Assembly: GCF_010728325.1 (NCBI RefSeq)
Contig: NZ_AP022570.1
Coordinates: 4,402,001 to 4,466,000 of the forward strand
Reading direction: 5' to 3'
Source of the DNA: Mycolicibacterium poriferae
GTDB lineage: Bacteria > Actinomycetota > Actinomycetes > Mycobacteriales > Mycobacteriaceae
DNA length: 64,000 bases
This document shows, piece after piece, positions 11,859-19,437 of this stretch. The stretch's first letter is position 1. Every line of letters starts with the position of its first letter. Position numbers and translations under genes: made by a program. A model generated the notes under the pieces. That model ran no database searches. It had not been told where the DNA came from and was given only the letters and a program-made list of their open reading frames with translations.

Positions 11859-13543
11859 GGCCGTCCCCTGGTCCCGGTCCGCTTGGCGGGTGCCTTCTTG
11901 GCGGGCACCTTGGTGGCGCTCGCGTTGTCAGCGGTCTTGTTCGCAGCCGTCTTCTTCGCCGCCGTCTTCTTGGCAGCCGTCTTCTTGGCAGCCGTTTTCT
12001 TGGCAGCCGTTTTCTTCGCCGCCTTCTCGGCGGGCTTCTTCTCAGCGGAGCGCCGGTACACCTCCGGCACCGGCAACTCCTCGTGCGGCCAGTCCTTGAG
12101 GGTGTCGAGGTAGAGCTGACGCACCTCGGCGATGCGCTCGTTGAGGTTGTCGTGGGTCCAGTCATCCACCGGAATGGGCGGGTAGACAACGACATCGACG
12201 GTGCCCGGGTTGAACGTGCTGGAGTCGCGCGCGGCGATCACTTCGGCGTTGCGGATCACGATCGGGACGATCGGGATACCCGCCGACATCGCGATGCGGA
12301 ACGGACCCTTCTTGAACGGACCGACCTCGGTCGTGTCGAGACGGGTCCCCTCCGGAGCGATGAGGATGGACAACCCCTTGCGCGCCAGATCTTCGACTTT
12401 CCTGAGCCCCTCGACCGCCTTCTGGGGATCGTCGCGGTCGATGAAGGCCGCGTCGAGGATCTTGCCGATGGTGCCGACGATCGGATCACCTTCGAGTTCC
12501 TTCTTGCCCACCGAGGTGAAGTTGTCGTTGACCAGGCTGCCGGCGATGAGCGGGTCGGCCTGATTGCGGTGGTTGAAGATGAACACCGCAGGGCGTTTCG
12601 CGGTGAGGTTCTCCTTGCCCAGGATCTGCAGATTGATCCCGATGGTGGCGAGCAGGGTGCGGCCGAAGACGGACGTGAAGAAGTTCACCCCGGTGCGCTT
12701 GTTGCGGGTCAGCAGGCCCACGCCCAGCGCCCCCGCGGCGACGGGAACCATGCTCGCGATGCCGGCGGCAGTGCGCACCTGGGAGACCGGGCTGGTACCG
12801 CTGCGGCTACTGAACCGCAGCACCGGCCAGCCCCGCTTCTCGGCGACCGCGGCCATCTTGCCCGCCGGGTTGGTGGGGCGCGGATTGCCGACCAGATACA
12901 TCAGGGCGACGTCTTCGTCGCCGTCGGCGTAGAAGTAGCTCTTGGACAGGTCGATTCCGTTGTCCTTGGCGAATCGCTGTACGGCCCTGGCCTTTCCGGG
13001 CCCCCAGATGATGGGCTCGGCGACCTCGCCGGTGATCAGACCGTTCTCGTCGGTCTCGAATTTGTTGCTGAGGACGTTGTTGATGCCCAGGAACCGCGCG
13101 ACGGGCTCGACCTGCACGGTCAGGGCCGACGAGCTGAGGACGACGGTGTGCCCGCGGGCCATGTGGGCCCGCACGATCTCGCGCATCTCCGGATAGATCC
13201 GGCTGACGATCTTCTGCACGAACAGGCGTTCGGCGAGTTCGTCGATGTCGGCGACGGAGTTGCCGCGCAACATCCGGGCACCCTTGCCGATGAGGTCCTC
13301 GAATTCCGAGCGGCCCAGTTGGTGATTGAGCCCCGCCTGCACCATGCCGATGAACTCGCCGACCGACATCTGCCGGCGCCGGAAGCGATCCTGCGTCATC
13401 ACCACACCGGTGAACCCGGCCACGAGCGTGCCGTCGAGGTCGAAGAAGGCACCTACCTGCGGGCCCTGTGGAGATGCCTGGACCTCGGCGACGGAGCCGG
13501 GTAGACGCATCTGCCGGTTGCCGGGTGTCAGCTCAGATGTCAC
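11855..13543 (-). CDS. plsC: Bifunctional HAD-family phosphatase / 1-acylglycerol-3-phosphate acyltransferase (PlsC-like) with Lys-rich tail
   Basis: 562 residues from the GTG at 13543. This start makes a GTGA overlap with the upstream gene's stop; the longer reading from 13657 would run into that gene without homology. N-terminal HAD/SerB-like phosphatase domain: FFDLDGTLV (about residue 30), SSSALTVQ and [10 protein letters not shown]-terminal PlsC-type acyltransferase: NHRNQADPL (HX4D, about 330), [10 protein letters not shown] and [10 protein letters not shown] hydrophobic stretch links them. The last 60 residues are a repetitive AAKKT tail ending KRTGTRGRP, disordered and strongly basic, like histone-H1/HupB tails. 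M. tuberculosis Rv2483c is the corresponding fusion. It probably makes phosphatidic acid and dephosphorylates a product or lipid head group; the second activity is inference. Confidence 0.9.
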   Translation of the reverse strand: MTSELTPGNRQMRLPGSVAEVQASPQGPQVGAFFDLDGTLVAGFTGVVMTQDRFRRRQMSVGEFIGMVQAGLNHQLGRSEFEDLIGKGARMLRGNSVADIDELAERLFVQKIVSRIYPEMREIVRAHMARGHTVVLSSSALTVQVEPVARFLGINNVLSNKFETDENGLITGEVAEPIIWGPGKARAVQRFAKDNGIDLSKSYFYADGDEDVALMYLVGNPRPTNPAGKMAAVAEKRGWPVLRFSSRSGTSPVSQVRTAAGIASMVPVAAGALGVGLLTRNKRTGVNFFTSVFGRTLLATIGINLQILGKENLTAKRPAVFIFNHRNQADPLIAGSLVNDNFTSVGKKELEGDPIVGTIGKILDAAFIDRDDPQKAVEGLRKVEDLARKGLSILIAPEGTRLDTTEVGPFKKGPFRIAMSAGIPIVPIVIRNAEVIAARDSSTFNPGTVDVVVYPPIPVDDWTHDNLNERIAEVRQLYLDTLKDWPHEELPVPEVYRRSAEKKPAEKAAKKTAAKKTAAKKTAAKKTAAKKTAANKTADNASATKVPAKKAPAKRTGTRGRP

Positions 13544-15015
13544 TGCTGGCCACTTCCGTTGTAGGAGAACACCTGCGTGTCCTCGGTGAAGGTCGCCGGC
13601 ACCGCCTGGCCGGCGCCGCCGAGTGAAAGTACTTCGTCGAAGCCGCCGAGCAGACACTGCGCGAACAGGTCGGGGTCGGCGATCGAGGCACGGTCGTAGC
13701 GGGCGGTGATCGTGCAGTACCCCGACCGGGACACCAGCACCACCATCATCGCCACCCCGGGCAGGGGCCCCAGGCCGTATTGGCGCAGCACCTGCGCCCC
13801 GGCGATGAACGTGTCGCCGGCGTAGACCGGCACATTGCTGGCCTGGACGTCGGAGTTGACGATGGACCCGGCCATCGATTCCAGAACGGTGTCGGGCAGC
13901 AGACTGATCAGCGGCGCGACGGCACCCACCATGTCGAGCGCGCGCTCGTCGCGCTTGCGCGTCATCTGCATCCGGATGTTCTTGATGCGGGCTTCGGGGT
14001 CGGTCAGTCCGATCGGGGCGGCGAGGTTGACCCCGACAAAGCGGTTACCGCCGGCGGGGTCGGCTTCGGAGCGCAGGTTGACCGGCACCGCCATCGGCAG
14101 CGTGTCGATCGGCACTCCCTTGGCGAGGTGGTAGAGCCGCAGGGCGCCACACACGCCGGCGAGGTAGGCGTCGTTGATGGAGCCGCCCGCCGCCTTGGCG
14201 GCGCGGTGCAGGTCACCGAACTCGATGTCGATGGCATCGCTGCGCGAGGACAGACTGCGTCGTCGCAGCAGCGGTGACGGGTCAGCGACCGGGCCGATCA
14301 CCCGCGCGCCGGACATGGCGTAGTCGATGACGCTGCCCAGTCGGCTGACCGGGTCGCGCACCACGTGTCCGACCGCCTGCGCGGCGCCGAACACCGCGTC
14401 GCGCATCCCGCCGACGACGGTGCCCGGCAGGCGGTTGAGGCCGCGACGCATCAGTTCGTTGGGCGAGAGGTCGGTCGGGATGGGCAGCGGCGGGGTGTCC
14501 TGCGGCGGCGGATCGCGCTCGAGATCGTAGAGGTGGGCGAACATCTCGACGCCCCCGACACCGTCGGTGACCGCGTGGCTGAGGTGGACCATCAGCGCGG
14601 CCTGACCATTCTGCACGCCCTCGATCAGGGTGGCCGTCCACAGCGGTCGGGAGATGTCCAACGGCGACTGAGCGGCGACCTCGGCGAGGTCCATCACCTG
14701 GCGGAAGGTGCCCGGCTCAGGCACCCGTACCCGGCGCAGGTGGAAATCCAGGTTGAAGTCCGGGTCGACGACCCAGCGCGGCGCCGCGGTCGGGAGCGTC
14801 GGCGTCACCACCTTCTGGCGCAGCCTCAACACCTTGCGGGAGGCGTTCTCGAACCGGGTGCGGAACAGCTCCCAGTCCGGGGTGGTGTCGAGCAGTTCCA
14901 CGGTCAGGATGCCCGAGCGGGTGCGCGGGTTGGCTTCGCCGCGGTGCAGGATCTGGTCGAGCGGGCTGAGTTCCTCCGGCAGTCCGGCCGCATCCAGTTC
15001 CGGCGCGTTGCTCAT
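13540..15015 (-). CDS. Wax ester synthase / acyl-CoA:diacylglycerol acyltransferase (WS/DGAT)
   Basis: 491 residues from ATG 15015 (a GTG at 15024 is also in frame). Condenses acyl-CoA with diacylglycerol or fatty alcohol to storage lipid. The family's HHxxxDG active-site motif appears as SHAVTDGVGG (about residue 145): the second, catalytic histidine and the DG are kept but the first His is Ser. The second conserved motif is present as SINDAYLAGVCGALR (about 275). N-terminal LSPLDQ is typical (LSPLDASFL-type start). It is the first gene of a coupled operon with the PlsC-like and PlsB2 acyltransferases, so it probably channels newly made diacylglycerol to TAG. Rv2484c-like by context. Confidence 0.9.
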   Translation of the reverse strand: MSNAPELDAAGLPEELSPLDQILHRGEANPRTRSGILTVELLDTTPDWELFRTRFENASRKVLRLRQKVVTPTLPTAAPRWVVDPDFNLDFHLRRVRVPEPGTFRQVMDLAEVAAQSPLDISRPLWTATLIEGVQNGQAALMVHLSHAVTDGVGGVEMFAHLYDLERDPPPQDTPPLPIPTDLSPNELMRRGLNRLPGTVVGGMRDAVFGAAQAVGHVVRDPVSRLGSVIDYAMSGARVIGPVADPSPLLRRRSLSSRSDAIDIEFGDLHRAAKAAGGSINDAYLAGVCGALRLYHLAKGVPIDTLPMAVPVNLRSEADPAGGNRFVGVNLAAPIGLTDPEARIKNIRMQMTRKRDERALDMVGAVAPLISLLPDTVLESMAGSIVNSDVQASNVPVYAGDTFIAGAQVLRQYGLGPLPGVAMMVVLVSRSGYCTITARYDRASIADPDLFAQCLLGGFDEVLSLGGAGQAVPATFTEDTQVFSYNGSGQQ

Positions 15016-15113
15016 GGCGACCACGCTAGTCGGCCGGTTCGGGCCGCGAGGCGCGTTTTGTCCGCGTCAGCGTGGCGGAGTCGGCAGAACGACGAGATAC
15101 ACTCCTCGGCGTT

Positions 15114-15190
15114 GCCTCCGTAGCTCAGTTGGATAGAGCAAGGGCCTTCTAATCCCTAGGTCGCAGGTTCGATTCCTGCCGGGGGCGCCA
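15114..15190 (+). tRNA. tRNA-Arg (anticodon UCU)
   Basis: Cloverleaf is visible. The acceptor GCCTCCG (15114-15120) pairs with CGGGGGC (15180-15186), allowing one G-U. The D-arm is GCTCAGTTGGATAGAGC. The anticodon loop CTTCTAA gives anticodon TCT. The T-arm is GCAGG-TTCGATT-CCTGC. The 3' CCA is encoded at 15188-15190. It decodes AGA, a rare codon in high-GC genomes. It sits at the junction between the lipid operon and the toxin-antitoxin/metal-resistance block, as tRNA genes often do beside accessory DNA, but no attachment-site repeat or integrase was seen. Confidence 0.95.
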
Positions 15191-15217
15191 GTTCAGGGGT
15201 GGTTTTCCGCTCCTACG

Positions 15218-15514
15218 TCAGCCCGCGGCGGCGAGTGGGTGGATGCGATCGAGTTCGGCGCCACACTCAGCCCGCGCAAGGTCGGCGTCGTAGCGGGCCT
15301 GCATGTTGATCCAGAACATGTCCGACAGGCCCAGCGCGCGCGAGAGCCGCAGCCCGGTGTCGGCGGTGATGGCCCGCCGCCCGTGGATGATCTCGCTGAT
15401 CCGGGTCTGGGGCACGCCGATTTCCTGCGCCAGCCGGTAGGCGCTGATGCCCATCGGCACCAAGAACTCTTCGGCGAGAATTTCGCCGGGGTGGGTGGGT
15501 ACCAAGTCGGCCAT
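15218..15514 (-). CDS. higA: HigA-type antitoxin (XRE helix-turn-helix)
   Basis: 98 residues from ATG 15514, preceded by GGGGAG. Typical HigA/VapA-like start PTHPGEILAEEFLVPMGISAYRLAQEIGVP, then the recognition helix QTRISEIIHGRRAIT and LGLSDMFWINMQARYD. It binds its partner toxin and represses the operon. It lies 14 bases after the toxin gene, in the toxin-first order characteristic of higBA. The longer reading up to 15817 is the toxin gene in another frame and is not used. Confidence 0.92.
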   Translation of the reverse strand: MADLVPTHPGEILAEEFLVPMGISAYRLAQEIGVPQTRISEIIHGRRAITADTGLRLSRALGLSDMFWINMQARYDADLARAECGAELDRIHPLAAAG

Positions 15515-15528
15515 GATGTCTCCCCTTT

Positions 15529-15810
15529 CTAGTGGTAGTCGGTGAGTTCGACGTCGTCGGCGCCGCCGTCGCGCCAGGTGAAGCAGAGGCGATATTGGTC
15601 GTTGACTCGAATGCTGTGCTGCCCCTCGCGGGGCGGCTGTAGTTTCTCCAGCCGGTTGCCCGGCGGGACGCGGAGGTCGTTGATGTTCTCGGCTGCGTCG
15701 AGGATCTGCATTTTGCGGCGCGCCGCCTTGGCCAGCGTGGTGCTGATCCCTTTCGGCCGTCCCAGCTCCCAGACCTTCTGGGTGTCGCTGTCGCTGAACG
15801 AACGGATCAC
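15529..15810 (-). CDS. higB: HigB-type toxin (RelE-fold mRNA interferase)
   Basis: 93 residues starting from GTG 15810. RelE/ParE-superfamily HigB: MIRSFSDSDTQKVWELG, a central basic segment AARRKMQILDAA, LRVPPGNRLEKL, then the conserved strand HSIRVNDQYRLCFTW and ELTDYH. Known HigB toxins cut mRNA on the ribosome. It is the first gene of the pair, followed by higA after 14 bases. A cluster of TAACGT/ACGTTA hexamers lies immediately upstream (15821-15842) and probably serves as the operator. The full-length reading frame suggests an active module. Confidence 0.92.
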   Translation of the reverse strand: MIRSFSDSDTQKVWELGRPKGISTTLAKAARRKMQILDAAENINDLRVPPGNRLEKLQPPREGQHSIRVNDQYRLCFTWRDGGADDVELTDYH

Positions 15811-15820
15811 CCGACAATGC

Positions 15821-15842
15821 TAACGTGATACGTTACTAACGT
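15821..15842. promoter_or_regulatory. higBA operator candidate: three TAACGT hexamers
   Basis: TAACGT (15821-15826), GAT, ACGTTA (15830-15835), C, TAACGT (15837-15842). The first two form a perfect 15-base hyphenated palindrome, and the second and third form another overlapping one. It begins 10 bases upstream of the higB GTG, exactly where HigA-type repressors bind. Confidence 0.7.
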
Positions 15843-15914
15843 CGATCGAGAGTACATGTCGGCTGTCCAGCGGCGCACTGAATCCAGACAAATCGAATGA
15901 CGGCGCAACACTCA

Positions 15915-15930
15915 CCGCTGGAGCCAGCGG
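15915..15930. terminator. Hairpin downstream of arsC
   Basis: CCGCTGG (15915-15921) and CCAGCGG (15924-15930) form a perfect 7-bp stem with a 2-base loop, 34 bases after the arsC stop on the minus strand. There is no U-run. A second perfect palindrome, GCATCGATCGATGC at 15935-15948, lies closer to the stop. One of them may end the ars operon. Confidence 0.35.
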
Positions 15931-15963
15931 TTCCGCATCGATCGATGCCGTTGCCGCGCTTGG

Positions 15964-16635
15964 CTACCGGGCCGCCGGGGCGACGTGCAGCTCGTCGAGC
16001 AGACGCCTGACGCGCTCTTCGATGTCGTCGCGGATGGGCCGGACCGCGTCGACGGATTGGCCGGCCGGATCGGGCAGCTCCCAGTTGACATAGCGCTTGC
16101 CGGGGAAGATCGGGCAGGCGTCGCCGCAGCCCATCGTGATGACGACGTCGGCGGCTTGGACGATCTCGTCGGTCCACGGCTTGGGGAACTCGCCGGTAAT
16201 GTCGATGCCCACCTCGGCCATCGCGGCGATCGCGGCGGGATTGATCTCGTGGCCCGGCTCCGAACCGCCCGACCACGCCACCGCGCGGTCGCCGGCGAGG
16301 TGGGTGAAAAAGCCCATCGCCATCTGCGAGCGGCCGGCGTTGTGCGTGCACAGGAACAGCACGGTGGGCTTGCCGTCGCTGATCTTCCCCTCGACTCGTC
16401 CCAGCGCGTGCAGGCGCTGGCGGGCGAACCGTTCGGCCAACAACGGCAGGAAGTTCGGGACCGTCGCTCTTCCGGCGAACTGGTCGTAGGACGAATGCAG
16501 GAACCGTTCGATCGTCTCGGCGCCGAACGTGCCGTCGAACTCTCCCTGGAGTCGGGTGGCCGCTGTCTTGAGCGCCACCTTCTGGTCTATCGACAGGTCA
16601 TGGCGGGGGCGGGCGGTGACGGGACTATCGGTCAT
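15964..16635 (-). CDS. arsC: Arsenate reductase ArsC (LMW-phosphatase fold, actinobacterial type)
   Basis: 223 residues. Reduces arsenate to arsenite for export by the ACR3 pump encoded just upstream. An N-terminal three-helix extension of about 85 residues precedes the low-molecular-weight phosphatase domain with the nucleophile loop CTHNAGRS (Cys96). Further motifs are AWSGGSEPGHEINP, MGCGDACPIFPGKRY and NWELPDPAG. The N-terminal extension and the CGDxCP motif match the corynebacterial mycothiol/mycoredoxin-linked enzymes; that electron donor is inferred. The ATG at 16635 overlaps the end of the pump gene by 11 bases, so translation is likely coupled. Confidence 0.92.
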   Translation of the reverse strand: MTDSPVTARPRHDLSIDQKVALKTAATRLQGEFDGTFGAETIERFLHSSYDQFAGRATVPNFLPLLAERFARQRLHALGRVEGKISDGKPTVLFLCTHNAGRSQMAMGFFTHLAGDRAVAWSGGSEPGHEINPAAIAAMAEVGIDITGEFPKPWTDEIVQAADVVITMGCGDACPIFPGKRYVNWELPDPAGQSVDAVRPIRDDIEERVRRLLDELHVAPAAR

Positions 16636-17746
16636 TTCGGATTCCTTCGGTGGACGGAGACGACTGCGCAGGACCGGGGGCAGGAAAGAAGCGCCGCAGC
16701 GCGAGGGAGACATAGACCAGTGCCACCAGGACCGGCACCTCGATCAGCGGGCCGACGACACCGGCCAGCGCCTGACCCGACGTGGCGCCGTAGGTGGCGA
16801 TCGCCACGGCGATGGCCAGCTCGAAGTTGTTGCCCGCGGCGGTGAACGCCAGCGTGGTGGTGCGCTGATAACCCAGCCGAAGCACCGCACCCGTCAGATA
16901 GCCGCCACCCCACATGATCGCGAAGTAGGCCAGCAGGGGCAGCGCGATGCGGGCGACGTCCCAGGGACGGCTGGTGATCTGTTCGCCCTGCAGCGCAAAG
17001 AGAATAACGATGGTGAACAGCAGCCCGTAGAGCGCCCACGGCCCCACCTTGGGCAGGAAACTCTGCTCGTACCACTGCCGCCCCTTGGCCTTTTCGCCGA
17101 GGCGACGTGACAGGTACCCGGCCAACAGCGGGATACCGAGGAAGATCAGCACCGACTTGGCGATCTGCCAGGGCGAGGTGTCGATACTGGCCTGTTCCCA
17201 GCCCAGCCATCCCGGCAGCACCGAGAGGTAGAACCACCCCAGCACCGCGAACATGAACACCTGGAAGACCGAGTTCAGCGCGACCAGCACCGCGGCGGCT
17301 TCCCGGTCGCCGCAGGCGAGGTCGTTCCAGATGATGACCATCGCGATGCAACGGGCCAGCCCGACGATGATCAGACCGGTGCGGTACTCGGGCAGGTCCG
17401 GCAGCATCAACCAGGCCAGCGCGAACATCAGCGCCGGACCCAGCAGCCAGTTCAACACCAGCGAGCTGACGAGCAGTTTGCGATCGCCGGTGACGGTGTC
17501 GAGGCGATCGTAGCGCACCTTGGCCAGCACCGGATACATCATGATCAACAGTCCGAGGGCGATCGGCAGCGAGATCCCGTCGACCGCAACGGCTTCCAGC
17601 GCTTGATTCAGCCCGGGTATCCAGCGGCCCAGCAGCAGGCCGACGACCATCGCGATGCCGATCCACACCGGCAGGAACCGGTCGAGCGATGAAAGCCTGC
17701 CGACCACCGGCGGCTCACCCACACTTGGCGTTCGAACCTCGCTCAT
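16625..17746 (-). CDS. arsB: Arsenite efflux transporter ACR3
   Basis: 373 residues, ten predicted membrane helices. Exports arsenite (and in some cases antimonite) using the membrane potential. ACR3 family landmarks: LARCIAMVIIWNDLACGDREAAAVLVALNSVFQV, with the conserved functional cysteine in the RCIAMV motif, and TLAFTAAGNNFELAIAVAIATYG, AGVVGPLIEVPVLVALVYVSL in the C-terminal half. The start at 17746 is fixed by an ATGA overlap with the arsR stop. Middle gene of arsR-ACR3-arsC. The longer reading to 17842 only overlaps arsR. Confidence 0.93.
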   Translation of the reverse strand: MSEVRTPSVGEPPVVGRLSSLDRFLPVWIGIAMVVGLLLGRWIPGLNQALEAVAVDGISLPIALGLLIMMYPVLAKVRYDRLDTVTGDRKLLVSSLVLNWLLGPALMFALAWLMLPDLPEYRTGLIIVGLARCIAMVIIWNDLACGDREAAAVLVALNSVFQVFMFAVLGWFYLSVLPGWLGWEQASIDTSPWQIAKSVLIFLGIPLLAGYLSRRLGEKAKGRQWYEQSFLPKVGPWALYGLLFTIVILFALQGEQITSRPWDVARIALPLLAYFAIMWGGGYLTGAVLRLGYQRTTTLAFTAAGNNFELAIAVAIATYGATSGQALAGVVGPLIEVPVLVALVYVSLALRRFFPAPGPAQSSPSTEGIRNDR

Positions 17747-18117
17747 GCGTCTGCCACCGCCAACGCCTCGGCGCCGTGGGGCGCACCGAGTAGCGAGGAC
17801 AACGCGTGCAGGACCGTGGGAACGACCGCGTAGTACACCCACGTGCCGCGGCGCTCGGAGGTGAGCAGACCGGCTTCGCGCAACACCTTCAGGTGGTGTG
17901 ACACCGTCGGTTGCCCGACATCCACGCCCACCGAGATGTCACAGACACAGGCTTCGCCGCCTGCATGACTGGCTACCGCGCTGAACAGCTGCAGCCGTAC
18001 CGGGTCGGCCAAGGCCTTGAACTTCGTGGCCATGTCCACTGCCGCGAACGCCGACAGCGGCTCACGCAGCAGCGGTGGGGTGGGACAACAGACGGCATCG
18101 GCCCGCTGATTCGACAT
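17743..18117 (-). CDS. arsR: ArsR-family arsenic-responsive repressor
   Basis: 124 residues. Winged-helix repressor with KFKALADPVRLQLFSAV, the metalloid-binding segment EACVCDI (ELCVCDL-like, about residues 55-61) and recognition helix GQPTVSHHLKVLREAGLL. It also has an N-terminal Cys pair (AVCC). Binding of arsenite to the CVC cysteines is expected to release it from DNA. It is the first gene of the arsR-ACR3-arsC operon, with ATGA coupling to the pump gene. Two overlapping palindromes lie at its start codon and just upstream (18111-18140). Confidence 0.93.
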   Translation of the reverse strand: MSNQRADAVCCPTPPLLREPLSAFAAVDMATKFKALADPVRLQLFSAVASHAGGEACVCDISVGVDVGQPTVSHHLKVLREAGLLTSERRGTWVYYAVVPTVLHALSSLLGAPHGAEALAVADA

Positions 18118-18140
18118 ACATCGATATTGACAGATATCGA
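18111..18140. promoter_or_regulatory. arsR operator candidates (two overlapping palindromes)
   Basis: TCGATATTGACAGATATCGA at 18121-18140 has perfect 7-base arms around a 6-base centre. TCGACATACATCGA at 18111-18124 overlaps it and the arsR start codon. Related sequences recur at 18628 and 18673 in the divergent cadI/arsR2 intergenic region, which supports recognition by one ArsR-type protein or by related ones. Confidence 0.7.
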
Positions 18141-18192
18141 ATCAGTCGCCAAATGAACATCGCGTAACCCGGCCGCCAACGCTCGGTGACCG

Positions 18193-18609
18193 TCAGCAGC
18201 AGGATGGCTGTTCCGACGCGCCCCGTGGGCTGGAACCGAAGGTCTCCGAGTCCTCCAGCACGGTGTAGACCTCCCACCGCTCCCCTGCCGGCCCGGTCAC
18301 CCAGACCTTGTCCTGCGTGGCGAAGCAGCAGGTGGTGCCGATCTCCTCGTCGGTGAACAGGCCTTCGCCGCTGAGCCGGGCGATCTCGGCGTGCACTTGC
18401 TCGCTGGAGTCGACCTCGACTCCGAGGTGATTGAGGGTGCCGCCCTTGCCGGGGTTCTCCAACAGAACCAGCTTGAGCGGTGGCTCCGCGATCGCGAAGT
18501 TCGCGTAGCCGGGCTTCACCTTGGCAGGCCCGGTGTTGAACAGCTTGGCGTAGAACGCGATCGCCTCGTCGAGATCGTCGACGTTGAGTGCGAGTTGAAC
18601 ACGGGACAT
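18193..18609 (-). CDS. cadI: CadI/ArsI-type vicinal-oxygen-chelate protein
   Basis: 138 residues from ATG 18609, preceded by a strong GGAGGTT ribosome site. Glyoxalase/VOC fold: MSRVQLALNVDDLDEAIAFYAKLF, HLGVEVDSSEQVHAEI and WEVYTVLED. The central motif TTCCFATQDKVWV with a vicinal Cys pair is shared by mycobacterial CadI (cadmium-induced protein) and by ArsI, the C-As lyase that demethylates trivalent organoarsenicals. The protein ends with another Cys pair (QPSCC). It lies between two arsR genes and is flanked by operators, so induction by arsenic or cadmium is expected. Which substrate it uses cannot be told from sequence alone. Confidence 0.88.
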   Translation of the reverse strand: MSRVQLALNVDDLDEAIAFYAKLFNTGPAKVKPGYANFAIAEPPLKLVLLENPGKGGTLNHLGVEVDSSEQVHAEIARLSGEGLFTDEEIGTTCCFATQDKVWVTGPAGERWEVYTVLEDSETFGSSPRGASEQPSCC

Positions 18610-18627
18610 GAGTGAACCTCCATCTGT

Positions 18628-18643
18628 TTCGACATATATCGAA
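18628..18643. promoter_or_regulatory. Operator candidate upstream of cadI
   Basis: TTCGACATATATCGAA at 18628-18643: 5-base arms TTCGA/TCGAA around six bases, 19 bases upstream of the cadI ATG. It matches the arsR-proximal site TCGACATACATCGA. Confidence 0.65.
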
Positions 18644-18672
18644 CTATTGACGCGACCCACCCTGCCACCTTT

Positions 18673-18686
18673 TTGATATATGTCAA
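18673..18686. promoter_or_regulatory. Operator candidate upstream of second arsR
   Basis: TTGATATATGTCAA at 18673-18686: arms TTGA/TCAA around TATATG, 22 bases before the GTG of the divergent arsR-like gene. It is close in sequence to the other palindromes of this cluster but has TTGA in place of TCGA, so a different repressor may read it. Confidence 0.6.
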
Positions 18687-18707
18687 GAACAATGGCATGC
18701 TGGCCTG

Positions 18708-19067
18708 GTGCCCAAAGCGCTGCCGACGATCGACATCTCCGCGCCGGTGTGCTGCGCCCCGGTGGCGGCGGGCCCGATGAGCGACGACGACGCCCTCGAG
18801 GTGGCGCTGCGGCTGAAGGCCCTGGCCGATCCCGTTCGCGTCAAACTCATGTCGCTGCTGTTCAGCTCGTCGGCCGGGGAACAGACCAGCAGCGAACTGG
18901 CGGCCTCGGTCGGTCTCAGCGATGCCACGGTCAGCCACCACCTGACCCAGTTGCGCAAGGCCGGGTTGGTGATCTCCCAGCGGCGCGGGATGCACGTGCA
19001 CCACCGCGCGCACCCGCACGCTCTCCAAGCGCTGTGCGCCGTCCTCGATCCCGATTGCTGCACCTGA
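18708..19067 (+). CDS. Second ArsR/SmtB-family repressor, divergent from cadI
   Basis: 119 residues from GTG 18708. Winged-helix domain ALRLKALADPVRVKLMSLLFSS with recognition helix SDATVSHHLTQLRKAGLV. It lacks the CVCD motif of the first repressor. Instead it has Cys pairs at both ends (PVCCAPV near residue 15, DPDCCT at the C-terminus), the layout of the Rv2640c/CgArsR-like sensors. It is transcribed away from cadI across a 98-base gap that holds two palindromes, so it probably controls cadI and itself. The inducer could be arsenite or a divalent metal; sequence alone does not decide. Confidence 0.88.
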   Translation: MPKALPTIDISAPVCCAPVAAGPMSDDDALEVALRLKALADPVRVKLMSLLFSSSAGEQTSSELAASVGLSDATVSHHLTQLRKAGLVISQRRGMHVHHRAHPHALQALCAVLDPDCCT

Positions 19068-19193
19068 GCCGTCCGCATCAATCGCCGAAAATCCGTTGTT
19101 TCGCGGCCAATCCGTCGGGAATCCACCCGGCACCGCCCCGCCGAACACGCACGGCGCCGGCGGATGACCGACCAGCCCGATCCAGGAGGACAC

Positions 19194-19430
19194 ATGGCTG
19201 ACCAGAACAGCGGAGCCGAAGAAGGCATCAAAGGGACCGTCGAAGAGGTCAAAGGCAAGGCCAAGGAAGCGGCAGGTTCAGTGACCGGCCGCGACGACCT
19301 CACCGAAGAGGGCAAGGCCCAACAGGACAAGGCGGACGCCCAGCGCGACGCCGCACAGAAAGAGGCCGAAGCCGAATCCGCCCGCGGTGGCGCCAAAGCC
19401 GCCGAGAAGCGCCAGGAGTCCAACCAGTAG
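19194..19430 (+). CDS. CsbD-like stress protein
   Basis: 78 residues, hydrophilic, highly charged and probably disordered/helical: ADQNSGAEEGIKGTVEEVKGKAKEAAG then a Gln/Ala/Glu/Lys-rich tail. The N-terminal half fits the CsbD family of general-stress proteins. I chose the ATG at 19194 over 19164 because AGGAGG at 19184-19189 sits at ideal distance. No catalytic residues. A GC-rich hairpin follows at 19438. The role is unknown beyond stress induction of the family. Confidence 0.85.
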   Translation: MADQNSGAEEGIKGTVEEVKGKAKEAAGSVTGRDDLTEEGKAQQDKADAQRDAAQKEAEAESARGGAKAAEKRQESNQ

Positions 19431-19437
19431 CTCGGGG

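Noticed and set aside
18683..19423. A 246-residue minus-strand frame across the second arsR and CsbD-like genes.
   Set aside because: Low-complexity Ala/Ser/Arg sequence with no motif. Both plus-strand genes have clear families and ribosome sites.
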